A DNA stretch of 60,000 nucleotides from Symsagittifera roscoffensis (Eukaryota > Xenacoelomorpha > Acoela > Convolutidae): assembly GCF_963678635.1 (NCBI RefSeq), contig NC_087069.1, forward strand, positions 34,867,090 to 34,927,089, in the 5' to 3' direction. Below are positions 24,811-35,725 of the stretch, piece by piece. The translations under genes were made by a program, and so were the position numbers. The notes beneath the pieces are model-generated. The model made no database searches, had not been told where the DNA came from, and saw nothing but the letters and a program-made list of their open reading frames with translations. Numbering within the stretch: the stretch's first letter is position 1; the number at the start of each line of letters is the position of its first letter.

Positions 24811-25520
24811 GGTTTGAAGCACCAGGATGGAACATATAATGATGCATTAGAACTTTGGTTCGATTCAGCAAAACGTGAAGTAGCTCCGAAGAACAAGTTC
24901 GAAAAAAGGATGACGAAGCCCATTTTTGATGACAAAAATTCTCAAATGGTTTTGAAGCGAGAACATAATGATGTAAAAAAGTGCAATACTTAGCAGAAAA
25001 AAATCGGATCGCAATGGTTGAAGGTGATATCGTGTAAAAAACTAAGGTTGAAATTGTCGAATCAGCAACTTAGAATTGCAATTGGACTCCACCTACGTTC
25101 AAAAACTTGTGAAAAACATAGATGGTTTTGCTGAAAAGATGTAACCGAAGATGGATGGTATGGCCTATCTTGTCTTTTCAGAGAGATTCTCAAGGCATTC
25201 AACTTTAATGCCCTTAAAAATCAATGTCTCACCTGCACTCCTGTTTCTTCTTTTCTAGAGCTACGACACCTCCACAGGACAGATCAGAAGCGACCAGAGG
25301 GTTTGACGCTTGTCCCATGGGCTGTTCGTAGGCAGCTCCCGTATAATGTAGCGATAATTGATTCCCTAGCCTTCAGTAGAATACGCAAAGGCTCGGTTTG
25401 TAACCCCGGAACGGCTGCGGGCAAGGCGGAAGATCAAAAATTTGACAAATACAGAGATTCAATAAATGATGCATATATTTGTCAACAATTAGCTTTTATC
25501 AACCGCAGGCCCTATAACTG
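23551..25520 (+). pseudogene. LINE-type reverse transcriptase, copy 2 with 3' end
   Basis: This has the same decayed RT blocks as copy 1, with YVDD at 24573-24584, and continues past the duplication boundary. At 24736-24993 an 85-codon frame holds the conserved segment with ALELWFDSAKREVAPKNKF. Around 25055-25110 QQLRIAIGLHLRSKTC and a following Cys/His region resemble the post-RT zinc-binding part. At 25303-25521 RPEGLTLVPW and AAGKAEDQKFDKY match the terminal, endonuclease-like domain seen in this RT group. Stops and phase changes separate the blocks. The order of blocks is correct for the family, which I know from general annotation only. Confidence 0.75.
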
Positions 25521-25687
25521 AGAATTTTATGAATAAACTTTGTAAAAACTTGTGCACGTGTACCGAGGAACCTAGTGTAGGTATTTTTCTTAAGCAGAGA
25601 ATCTCCCTCGCAATATAGGTTGCGAACGCACTCTGTGTAGTCGCCACTACTATGAGAAAACTATTTTCGAAGAAGTTTTAGAGCCGA

Positions 25688-28540
25688 AGTTTTAGAGCCT
25701 AGTTTCGAAGAAGTAATAGAGCCAAGAGATCAAAAGCGCAGCTTTGTATAAGTATATGACAGAACCGTTGCCTCATATCAGGTCAGTTTTTTTGAGTCAC
25801 TTTTAACTGCGGTTTATTCTGTGCAGCTGTTAGTTTTCTCATTCTGGTTGGCTTGATTGTCAACTATCTGACTCTCTTTACTTGTTGAACTCTTAACAGT
25901 TTAACTATCACAAGTCAAAGACAAAACAAGAAACAACTTGAAACCAGCATGCTCAGTATCTGGTCGAACATAAAAACGTACAGGAACAGTGCAGACTATC
26001 TAGACAAGCTATTAACAGTTTACAACCAGTTTCTTGTATCAACAATTTGGATAATAACTCGATGAGTTGTTTTCATTAATTATGATATACTGAATGCACA
26101 CGTTGATTATTAAACTCTAAATTAGGTATTCTTAATTACAATTCTAAAAAAATCGCTGTTTATTCAAGTTTTTAGAAACCAAATTGAAACTATAAAACCA
26201 AATAAGAACGGCGGTCCTATATCCAACAGACGTAAAAGTGAAAACGATAGAGATTAAAGAATTGGGCTCAGTGTCTTCAAATCAAAAAATTGACAAATGC
26301 AAAATTTAGAAACTCGCAAATCCCATTTAAACATGAAGTCCTGGTTGACTCAAACGCTGGAGGCAACCTAAAAATCGATTTTTTATCGGCGTTGTTGGAC
26401 AAATTGTCGCTAAAAGAGGAGGTTAGGATAGTTCTGGTAATCAAACTATTTCCGTCATTTACAATTCCGTCGACTAATTCCGTCATATCGAAGTGTTGAT
26501 TGAATTTTGAGTCGTTGATGAAATTAATACGACCAGTTAGCTGGCCCCAATTCAATTTAAAACGATTATCAGTGCTGATAATTTGGCACTGATTAATAAT
26601 TAGCGTACTGACACAAAATACCAAAGTATTATTCCAGCCGCCAAGCCGCAACTTAGTCTAATGCAAGCATTCTGGCTTGGCAATCCCAAGATTTTGGATC
26701 GATATCCATTTCCGCTCAAATTTTCTAAAATCGTCATAAATAAAAAAAATTCACCTCGGGCATATATAATCCTCGCTTTCTTCGAAAGACGGAACAGAAA
26801 AGTTTTAGAGCCTTGTTTCGAAGAATCAATAGAGCCAAGAGAACAAAAGCGCAGCTTTGTATAAGTATATGATAGAACCGTTGCCTCATATCAGGTCAGT
26901 TTTTTTTAGTCACTTTTAACTGCGGTTTATTCTGTGCAGCTGTTAGTTTTCTCATTCTGGTTGGCTTGATTGTCAACCATCTGACTCTCTTTACTTGTTG
27001 AACTCTTAACAGTTTTACGATCAAAAGTCAAACACAAAACAAGAAACAAATTGAAACCACGATGCTCAGTATCCGATCGAACATAAAAACGTACAGGAAC
27101 AGTGCAGATTATCTAGACAAGCTATTAACAGTTTACAACCAGTTTCTTGTATCAACAATTTGGATAATAACTCGATGAGTTGTTTTCATTAATTATGATA
27201 TACTGAATGCACACGTTGATTATGAATCTCTAAATTAGGTATTCTTAATTACAATTCTAAAAAAACCGCTGTTTATTCAAGTTTTTAGAAACCAAATTGA
27301 AACTATACAAACAAAAAAAAACGGTCCTATATCCAACAGACGTAAAAGTGAAAACGATAGAGATTAAAGAATTGGGCTTAGTGTCTTCAAATCAAAAAAA
27401 TTGACAGATGAAAAGTTTAGAGACTCGCAAATCCCATTTCAACATGAAGTCCTGGTTGACTCAAACGCTGGAGGTAACCTAAAAATCGATTTTTAATCGG
27501 CGTTGTTGGGCAAATTGTCGCAAAACGAGGAGGTTAGGATAGTTCTGGTAATCAAACTAATTCCGTCATTTACAATTCCGTCATATCGAAGTGTTGATTG
27601 AATTTTGAGTCGTTGATGAAATTAAAACGACCAATTAGCTGGCCCCAATTCAATTTAAAACGATTATCAGTGCTGATAATTTGACACTGATTAATAATTA
27701 GCGTACTGACACAAAATACCAAAGTATTATTCCAGCCGCCAAGCCGCAACTTAGTCTAATGCAAGCATTCTGGCTTGGCAATCCCAAGATTTTGGATCGA
27801 TATCCATTTCCGCTCAACTTTTCTAAAATCGTCATAAATACAAAAAATTCACCTCGGGTATATATAATCCTCGCTTTCTTCGAAAGTCGGAACAAAAAAG
27901 TTTTAGAGCCTAGTTTCGAAGAAGTAATAGAGCCAAGAGAACAAAAGCGCAGCTTTGTATAAGTATATGATAGAACCGTTGCCTCATATCAGGTCAGTTT
28001 TTTTGAGTCACTTTTAACTGCGGTTTATTCTGTGCAGCTGTTAATTTTTTCATTCTGGTTGGCTTGATTGTCAACTATCTGACTCTCTTTACTTGTTGAA
28101 CTCTTAACAGTTTTACTATCAAAAGTCAAAGACAAAACAAGAAACAAATTGAAACCAGGATGCTCAGTATCCGATCGAACATAAAAACGTACAGGAACAG
28201 TGCAGATTATCTAAACAAGCTATTAACAGTTTACAACCAGTTTCTTGAATCAACAATTTGGATAATAACTCGATGAGTTGTTTTAATTAATTATGATATA
28301 CTGAATGCACACCGTTGCCTCGATTATTAATAATTAGCGTACTGACACAAAATACCAAAGTATTATTCCAGCAGCCAAACCGCAACTTAGTCTAATGCAA
28401 GCATTCTGGCTTGGCAATCCCAAGATTTTGGATCGATATCCATTTCCGCTCAACTTTTCTAAAATTGTCATAAATACAAAAAAATCACCTCGGGCATATA
28501 TAATCCTCGTTTTTTTCGAAAGTCGGAACAAAAAATTGTC
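25688..28540 (+). repeat. Tandem array of a 1.1-kb unit, about 2.6 copies
   Basis: The unit starts with AGTTTTAGAGCC at 25688, 26801 and 27899 (periods 1,113 and 1,098). It contains TATAAGTATATGA followed by AGAACCGTTGCCTCATATCA, and near its end TGCAAGCATTCTGGCTTGGC (26661, 27759, 28395) and CATATATAATCCTCG. The third unit lacks about 460 internal bases near 28310 and ends at 28540. The TATA-like stretches could be promoters, but there is no coding region I trust. It could be LTR-like or satellite DNA. Confidence 0.85.
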
Positions 28541-30593
28541 GCGTATCGCATTTAAATTATCAGAGAAGAACTACTTGAAAAAAAAGTATAGAAACTACAT
28601 ATTCAGACTGAATCTACAAAAATCTTGATTCTGGCTGCATTTTATCAAATTGCTCAAAATGGGGGATGCATACATTTATTAATCATACAACATCGAAAAT
28701 ATCCAAAACTCACCGTTTTCAACTTTCTTTCAAACCAGTCTAATATATAGAAAAAAGACCATGTTTACTTTAGTTTACAAGAGCAAACCAAATTAGGAGA
28801 GAAAAACATGTTCAAAAAATGATTCTGAAATAAAAAATATTTTCCAAAATTTTCAAAATAGTTAAAATCTGGACAATAATTTAAATTTAGAAAACCGAGT
28901 AAAGAACCGATACAAAACTGTATCATATTAAAAAGGTATGAAGCCAGAGAAAACTGACTTTTAACTTATTTTAAAAAAATAATCAACACAAAAGTAAAAT
29001 TCATGCAATTAGACTTGAGAAACAATCACAAAGAAAAACTTTCAAAACAATTTTCTTCATTCAAAATTGAAAAAAAAAATGTTCGTTTTATTTTCTATTA
29101 TTGCATGTAAATGATGCAGAGCAGGAAAAACAGTAACAATTGTGCTGGAAAAAAAAGCGAAAAAACTAGACTTCATTTAAAAGCAAGAATTTCTCGGAAC
29201 TTAGTGCAAAAAATACACCAAATTATGAAAAAGTTATTTGGTGATTTGTTATTACGTAGGTTATAATAAATCTGAGTTTAACATTCCACACAACTATAGT
29301 TCCAATCAATAGCTACTGGAAAGCAAAGAAATCAATAAAAAATTACAGAAATTGATCGCGAAATACACCAGAAAACTTGCACTTAAACCCATGAACAACT
29401 GCCGGCATCAAAAATTTATTATAAATACAGCATATCGCTGAAGATGCAGCAAAGAAGTTCCGATAAATCTATTTTGTGAACGAAATAAATGAGGATTAAA
29501 AAACCATGTCTTTTTTGTTTTAAGAGTCTTGTGAGGTTAACTTCAAGCTTTCGATCAGAGGAAGCATAGTGGCAATGATAGTGTGTGATGACGAACTCTC
29601 AGTTGACCTCTAGCTTCAAGTCTACCACTGCGATAGTGGTATCACATGAAGTTCTTGACTAAAAAAATGGCTTTAAGTAGCAAAAAAAAGCTTCGCTCAA
29701 CAAAAAACTTAGTCTTGAATGAGGGGAATCAAGACAAGCGGACTGTGCTTAGACAGGCTGGATAGCCTTTGATAGATCCTCTGCGAATCACAGAAACCAC
29801 ACTTATCCTTCTTATTTTTTTCATCGTGTCAGTAATATTAATCTCAAAGAATACCAATGAAGTTAATAGAAAAAAATATAATTTAATACGACACCCAATA
29901 AGCCGAAACCGATATCAAAACGAATTGATTAACCAAAACATGCTATAACTTAAATTATGATTCTAATGCTAGTGAACATCTAAAATGAACAATTTATTCA
30001 TAAAAAAAAACAAAGCATGGCGTAGTTTATTGTTTTTCTGATTGTTTTTGTCCAAAATTCCAGTGAGATTTTGATTTAAGGGTTACTCAGTTATGATTGA
30101 TCCTTCCAGAACTCCACACAAAAAAACAGGCAGAAATCTTGTTGGTTTTAGAAACTTAAATTGAAGTAAGCTAAATTGATAATTGCACTACATAATTTAA
30201 GCATAAATTTATTTTTATGGCTCTCTTTAAATTAAATGTACACACGAGCTGTTGTTAACAATTTTGTGCTAGTAATGTTCAAAACATCCTCAACTTCAAA
30301 AACATTTTACATAATTACAAAGGCAAAACTAAACATCTAATCTCATTTAGTATACTTACAAAAGACTCTTTTCTAGCAAGTTTTTTTTACTAACTAACAT
30401 TGAAATCGTTTTTAACTTTATTTCGAGTTTCTTGCAGCTGATTAAATATGCTGTTTGACAGACTGTGAACTTTGTCCTCTTTATATTCCGATAGTTCTTC
30501 TCGTTAGATTTTTTTTCGAATGTTCAGCCTGAATATTAAGCTCGATTTCCTTCAGCTGAGAAAATCAGTTCCTCAAAAACTGATTCCTTTCAA
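28541..30593. other. AT-rich DNA, nothing recognised
   Basis: The region is AT-rich with many homopolymer runs. I see no gene, no tRNA and no repeat related to the neighbours. A less AT-rich patch lies at about 29,520-29,770 but has no long open frame. Confidence 0.4.
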
Positions 30594-30776
30594 ATGTTCT
30601 CTTTTGTAATGTCAATACTGATTATCTATATTGCATTGGTTCTCCTCCTGCGTATCTTCCTCTTCTTCGGTTCTCCACTGCTGTTCACGGCCCCTTCAGC
30701 CCCTGAAACTCCACTCTGGGCTGATCCAGTAGCTATAGAATCACCCTATAAAACAGCAGACATAGTAGAACAATGA
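30594..30776 (+). CDS. Short membrane-protein-like ORF
   Basis: This is a 60-codon ORF from ATG 30594 to TGA 30776. Residues about 2-30 form one long hydrophobic segment (SILIIYIALVLLLRIFLFF). It is followed by a polar, Pro/Ser/Ala-rich tail with PETPLWADPVAIESPYK. The ORF is visibly richer in G+C than the surrounding DNA and its tail looks protein-like, which is why I list it. It may be a small single-pass membrane protein or one exon of a longer gene. Product unknown, and chance occurrence cannot be excluded. Confidence 0.3.
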   Translation: MFSFVMSILIIYIALVLLLRIFLFFGSPLLFTAPSAPETPLWADPVAIESPYKTADIVEQ

Positions 30777-30901
30777 ACAGACAAAACATAATGAATGTGC
30801 ATTTTACGAAACTGATTCTAGGACAACTGGCCGACGGGACTTCTTCGGTTGCAGTATGACGTATTATAAAACAATAATTAAAAACATGAATAAAAAACAC
30901 C

Positions 30902-30945
30902 TGTTTTAAAACATGTTTTAAAACCCCCGTTTTAAAACAGCCAAC
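30902..30945. repeat. Nested GTTTTAAAAC palindromes
   Basis: Three copies of the perfect palindrome GTTTTAAAAC follow one another, and the whole block from CTGTTTTAAAAC to GTTTTAAAACAG is itself an inverted repeat. It could form a cruciform. No function is implied. Confidence 0.7.
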
Positions 30946-31348
30946 CCTGACTTCAAGCCGAGTTCTTCAGGCACGTTTAGTCCATAATAGAAGTTAGTCA
31001 TGTCAATGCACCATTTGGGACTGGCTTTCGTTACTTACATTAGCCGAACTTTGAAATGCACAAATTGAGAATAAAAAATAATAATTTTTAATTAATTCAT
31101 ACTTCATGACTTATAAAGAAAATGTTCGGCTGGAAGTCCCTTATTTTACAATTCGGCTTGAAGTACGACACCCTGATTAGAGTTAGAATTAGAAGGTGAA
31201 TGTCAAGGAGACGGGTCTGACACAGACAGTGAACGAAATAGACAGTTATGAGACAATAAAGCAAAGGACCCAGTTAGAAGATAATTATTAACCAAACATT
31301 GAAACACTATTTATTACGGCAGTTAGTCTTAATTTCGTTCACTTTGAG

Positions 31349-31559
31349 TGGTACTAGGTAAAAAAGACGACACACCATTAAAACGACAAGACGTTAAGAC
31401 GACAAGTAAAAGTTACTACACGTAAACTGAGCAGTTCGAATTTGAGTGGTTTAAATTTCTCAGAAATACAAAGTAGATAATAGCGTGAAGCCTTGTTTTT
31501 AAGTCCTATCATAAACGGTAGTCGTCTTAATGGTTGTCGTCTTATTTGTCGGTCACCAA
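31349..31559. mobile_element. 211-bp MITE with 6-bp target duplication
   Basis: Imperfect terminal inverted repeats of about 38 bp (left AAGACGACACACCATT, matching the complement of the right AATGGTTGTCGTCTT) bound a 211-bp non-coding block. TTTGAG flanks it on both sides (31343-31348 and 31560-31565). This has the shape of a non-autonomous DNA transposon. The superfamily cannot be named from the ends alone. Confidence 0.6.
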
Positions 31560-31888
31560 TTTGAGGGCAAGCATGGTGTGAAACAATTACTCGTTTACTG
31601 CCTAAATCATTAAATTACCCGCCAAAATACCTTCATTTTGATTGTTTTGCTCGTTAGTAAATTCACTGTCTAGATCAGACACGTCTCTGTGTCATTCACC
31701 GAAAAAGAATTTCGATTATTTAAAATTCGTTAATATGGACGAGGGGAGGTTCAACAGTGCCGGAGTACAACCTTGCCGAAACTGAAAATGTGTTCAAGAG
31801 TACCGAAAATTTATATTTTTGTAGGCAAGTTTGCGTAAATACTTTATTGATTGTTTATTCAGGAAAATTTATGACGCCGAGCTTGGAG

Positions 31889-32150
31889 AATTTTTGTTTG
31901 TCACACAAGCGTTATTAAATGGCCATGTTTGTCTTTTTAACTTCCGTCCATTTGAATCAAAATACTTGCCAGTAAATTGGGATGAGCAAAAACAAAGGGG
32001 CAGTACACCAATGACGAAGTACAAGTGCCGAAAATTATTTTTAATACAGTTTTTAATCATCCTAAATCACTGACATGTAATTCAATTCAAATGGACGGAA
32101 GTTGAAAAGACACAATTGTCCATTTTAATTGCTGCCGCTTGTTAAACAAA
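31889..32150. repeat. Foldback inverted repeat nested in the TIR element
   Basis: The arms 31889-31978 and about 32060-32150 are inverted copies, best conserved around CTTCCGTCCATTTGAAT and its complement at 32083-32103. The loop is about 80 bases. Two overlapping short ORFs here on opposite strands are consequences of the inverted repeat and are not listed as genes. Confidence 0.65.
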
Positions 32151-32377
32151 CAAAAGTTACTTCAGGTACCCCGCGCGTCGTCATAAATTTTTTTGAACAA
32201 ACAAGCAAGCTTTTGTTATAGTATGAACTCTCTTGTTTTTTCCAACCTAAGTTGCAAATATTGTTGCGACAAAATGTGTTCAGTTTGATCAATGACCAGC
32301 TATTAAGAACATCCAATGCTAATGATATTAACACACACTAAAATATTACAAATAACACTTTACCTTCAGGGCATCAA

Positions 32378-32444
32378 GGATCTGTAGCGTAGAGGTAGGG
32401 AAGATCCTCAACAAAATAAGAGGGTTCGAACCTGGGCAGGGTCG
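32378..32444 (+). other. tRNA-like sequence with A and B boxes
   Basis: TGTAGCGTAGAGG fits a pol III A box and GGGTTCGAACC is a perfect B box. The acceptor-like ends (GGATCTG and CAGGGTC) can pair with wobbles at exactly the spacing expected after the T loop, and TTTTT follows. The T stem does not pair and the anticodon region is about six bases too short, so this is a decayed tRNA or a tRNA-derived SINE head and not a working tRNA gene. Confidence 0.45.
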
Positions 32445-32589
32445 GATGTTTTTAATGAACTTTTTCGTATACAACTTAAAATGCATCCGCTCTATAAATT
32501 GAGGCATGTTAGTTGGTAATTTTTTTTTTCAAATTGACTGGCTTGCGTCACTTAGCAATTAATGTAGACTCATTCAGTTTCTCCCAGTA

Positions 32590-32730
32590 GCGCAATCGGT
32601 CATATTTTTGCTTGTGTATGCGAAGTGCAACTTCGCTTCTGTTAATACTTGACTTTCGGCTATTTTTGTTTTCGGTCCTTCGCCCATAAGTTTTTCGCCC
32701 ATTCGGTGCTTCGCCCATGAGAATAACCCC
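32590..32730 (+). repeat. TTCGCCCAT short repeats
   Basis: Three close copies of TTCGCCCAT occur between about 32,680 and 32,720, with related CTTCGG motifs around them. They lie inside the TIR-type element and may be its subterminal repeats. Confidence 0.4.
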
Positions 32731-33259
32731 CTCAGCAAATTGTTAATTTCAATTCTCGGTTTCGCTCCAAAGCAAAACATTAGTGACGCAAAAAAACTGC
32801 CAACAATTCACAAACAGTACTCAAAGTTTTAAAACATCATCAACATTTTCAGTTTCGGCACTGTTGTACTTCGGCACCGTTGAACGCCCCCAAAACAGTA
32901 TTCAAATTATTTTTCGGCCCTGTTGAACAAGATTTTGATTTTCGGCACTGTTGTACTGCTCTAAATGAACTTTTCAGATACTTGTGAAACGCATAACATG
33001 CGCAAATTATTCAGTCACACTCTAAACCATTAAACAAAGCAATATTATTTGTTCATGGAGAAACGTTTCGAAACACTTATCAACCACCAGAAATTTTAGA
33101 AGATAAACAAGAATAGCAGTCGATGTGCAAATAGCACAACTGCTCCCAGCTGTATGAAAACTTTTTGAAGCCTCCATTCTGTGAAAAAAGAACCCGAGGC
33201 TATAGTTCCTTCACACTCCTAAGAGATGATCGCAGCATTATAATAAAAATGGAGCTTAC

Positions 33260-34319
33260 TTTTGCAACGGAGTCTCTGATTTGCCTTTTAAGATCCAAGC
33301 TCTGCGTTGTTCGTGTTGTCCCTTGCATCGACTTTCTTGCTTCTGGATTTGTTGGCGCCGCCATGAATGGCCTATAAAACGACTGGGTCTTCTTTCTCGG
33401 TGGTCGATCTCTAGATTCCGAATATCGCGCTGTTCCCGCGCTGCTACCCGCGGACATCGCAGCTGTCGGAGCTACGGCCGCGGAGAGCCGACCTGCATCT
33501 ATATCGCCTTGATCGTCTGTTATCTGTTCCCGTTCTTCCTCTATTGACGTATCTCCAGGCCTTCTAGAACTCGTACGCGGGTTCTTAGACCTTCGGGTGC
33601 TTAGTCGATTCGACGTTACAGTTCCGTCGTTATCGTTGCGTTCCGGGTCTTCTGAATCCACTTGACCCGAGTACTTTGAAAACCTCGCCGGCCTTTCCGA
33701 ATCACTTTCGGCAGTCGTTCGTTCCGAAACATCTTCTAAGCCTCGGTTCGGAATCAAAATGCTCTTCGACGTCGCTCGCTGGAACGCATTCTTCGAAAAG
33801 CGTCGTGAATAGATTTTTGTAAGAGCTGCTTGACTTTTCATTTCACGCAACGGATCATCCGATTGTTCGCCAGCGAAATTTATGAAAACTTGATCCAAGC
33901 TAGTTTGATTAATTGAGTAATCATCGACTAGTATTTCTGATTCCATATTATTATCGTACTTCACTTTTGTCTTCTTACCCGCCTCCAAGACTCGGAATAA
34001 ATCTGCAACAACTGCGTGGTCTTGCGGTACTTGAAACACCACCAACCCTGGGAGACGTTCTTTCACTTCAGATTCTGGATATTTCTGCAGGAAAAATCGT
34101 TCGACTGTATCCCCGAGGCCTACTTTCATTTTGACGGTAACTACATATCCACTGCCGTATTTCGTTTTGATATGTTGAGTTGAGCCTAGACATTTAAATT
34201 GACCGTTGACCATTATGGCCAATCGAGTGCACAGGGCTTCGCACTCCTCCATCGAGTGAGATGTTAGCACTATGGATCTGCCTTCTACCACTGCGTCATG
34301 TATGCATTGCCAGAGGAAC
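33260..34319 (-). CDS. ABCA-family ABC transporter, internal exon with end of second ATPase domain
   Basis: The minus strand encodes the last part of an ABC ATPase domain: [15 protein letters not shown], then [14 protein letters not shown] (the H-loop His), then [19 protein letters not shown] and the regulatory segment down to SLDQVFINFA, as at the C-terminus of ABCA lipid transporters. A long Ser/Arg/Asp-rich cytoplasmic tail follows. The exon probably begins at 34319 after a TTGTTGCTTAG acceptor and may end at 33260 before GTAAGC; the frame otherwise stays open to a stop at 33200. The Walker A, Walker B and membrane parts must lie upstream (to the right), beyond the large insertions. ABCA proteins move lipids across membranes; in nematodes one member acts in engulfment of dead cells. 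Confidence 0.75.
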
Positions 34320-34454
34320 CTAAGCAACAACATATTTTCCCATACTATGACACAGAGACGAAGCTGTGCTTCGCAAACAATTGCGAGAACACGACAAACT
34401 AGCAGCTCTATCAAGTGAAAACAGAAAAAAAGAAATAAGCCTCCAATTAGCAAA

Positions 34455-34526
34455 ATCTAGGCTACGTGTCCGATTTGAATATGAGACCTAGGAAATTTGA
34501 GTCATACACTAACCACTCAGCCACGG
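34455..34526 (-). other. tRNA-like sequence, first copy
   Basis: On the minus strand TGGCTGAGTGGTTAG (34509-34523) is an excellent A box and ATTCAAATC (about 34473-34481) a good B box, with CGTG near the 5' side able to pair with CACG at the 3' side. The sequence between is shorter and less paired than in a real tRNA. It lies in the intron upstream of the ABCA exon. Likely a tRNA-derived SINE or tRNA pseudogene. Confidence 0.45.
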
Positions 34527-35138
34527 ATGTTTAAACTCCCCAAAAACTAGCCAACAATAACGAAGCAACATATGCTAATAAATTGGGAATTAGAGGCAGC
34601 AAAATTAGCACCAAATACAAAAGATACAAGTTTGCAAGTAATAATTTGGAATAAAACAAACTGAAGGCATCCACACTAACTTTGCATGTAAAAAATCGGA
34701 AAGCATAAAGCCACATTATGTATGAAAGTCGGAACAATAAAAAGTGAAAGCGCAAAAAAAGCAACATGGCATAACACATCTACCAAAATTTTTCAATTAA
34801 CGATTTGTCTCGAATGATATTCATTTTAAAAGAAAAATGTGAAAAGAAACAATTATAGGAACTGACCGAGCGTTAAAGCAACCTTTGCAAAACATTAATC
34901 CAGACAGCAATAAATGAGTAAACGAAAGTTGGGCCGAAAAAAAAGTATGTCCTAGGAAACAAACAGAAACAATTTGAAAGTTGACACAGAAGCAAAAACA
35001 CAAGCGATAAAATTTCATGAGCTTTAAAATAAAAATACTAACTTAGCATGTTATATTTTGGGATGAAGAAAACTGAAGGCAAACATTATAACTTTGCATG
35101 CAATGAATTGGAAACTGTAAAGACACATTTTGTAAAAA

Positions 35139-35711
35139 CTATGCATTATAAAAATTTCGCCAAATATACTGAGGTTTTGCTGAAAAATCAGATAATCGAA
35201 TTCCATTTTCGAAAATAGAAGTCAATCTCATTTTTCGGGACCTACATAGTTTTGCTGTTCGATAGTGGAGTTTGCCTTCCTTTTTAGAAAGGAAATGAAC
35301 TGAATTTGAAAAGAAATCAAAAGTCAAACTGCGTTTATGACTCATAACAATGTTCAAAAAAGGGGGAAACCCCGCACATAGTTCGCAAGATCCCACGCGC
35401 ATGGCTTGTTTCAAAAATAACGGCAGCGTAGATAGCTGTTGCTTAGCAAACTCCTGCCCAGAAGAATAAGAGGAAGACTGAAACCGCCTGGAGAACAATT
35501 TTGTTTGCTTAACACTGAAACGTTGACAGCTTAGTTGTTTCATGAAGTCTAGTTTATTGGTACAGATTAATATTTGAAACTGCATTTTAAACGGGAAGTT
35601 AAGTGGCAAACTTTTTGCTAGTCTCCAAATTTTGGTTGAAAAACGAACTCTTACAAAACTATTCAAATTTACGCAACTCAAAGCCGGAAATAATTCTGGT
35701 CTAGGAGTCAT
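35139..35711 (-). CDS. 190-codon ORF of unknown function, copy 1
   Basis: The ORF is uninterrupted from ATG 35711 to its stop at 35139. The protein is Ser/Phe/Leu/Arg-rich with several Cys (SSYSSGQEFAKQQL, VGSCELCAGFPPF) and has no family I recognise. A frame this long is unlikely by chance in DNA this AT-rich, but it lies inside an intron of the ABCA gene on the same strand. The diverged relative of this DNA at 59.6 kb does not obviously keep the frame. Treat as hypothetical. Confidence 0.25.
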   Translation of the reverse strand: MTPRPELFPALSCVNLNSFVRVRFSTKIWRLAKSLPLNFPFKMQFQILICTNKLDFMKQLSCQRFSVKQTKLFSRRFQSSSYSSGQEFAKQQLSTLPLFLKQAMRVGSCELCAGFPPFLNIVMSHKRSLTFDFFSNSVHFLSKKEGKLHYRTAKLCRSRKMRLTSIFENGIRLSDFSAKPQYIWRNFYNA

Positions 35712-35725
35712 GGATAATTTTTAAG

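Larger units (their letters stand above)
31743..32891. mobile_element. TIR-type element with arrays of TTCGGCACTGTTG motifs
   Basis: The left end carries inverted copies of a 15-17-bp motif (GTTCAACAGTGCCG, GAGTACAACCTTGCCGAAA, GTTCAAGAGTACCGAAAA). The right end carries the direct form (TTTCGGCACTGTTGTAC, TTCGGCACCGTTGAAC). The outermost pairs form a terminal inverted repeat of about 45 bp. Two further motif copies lie just outside the right end, to about 32,960. No transposase is visible. A target duplication is not clear, so the exact ends are uncertain. Confidence 0.5.
34063..35725. repeat. 1.66-kb segmental duplication, copy 1
   Basis: This unit starts inside the ABCA exon (TCACTTCAGATTCTGG), includes the exon's acceptor side and the adjoining intron, and ends at GGATAATTTTTAAG. 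It recurs from 35726, with a three-base TCA shared at the junction. The copies are almost identical, so the event is recent. Confidence 0.9.

Noticed and set aside
26277-26651. 124-codon minus-strand ORF in the 1.1-kb array
   Set aside because: The equivalent place in the next unit carries deletions and stops, so the frame is not kept.
31831-32073. 80-codon and 63-codon ORFs on opposite strands
   Set aside because: They lie in the arms of the foldback and mirror each other; no protein family is visible.
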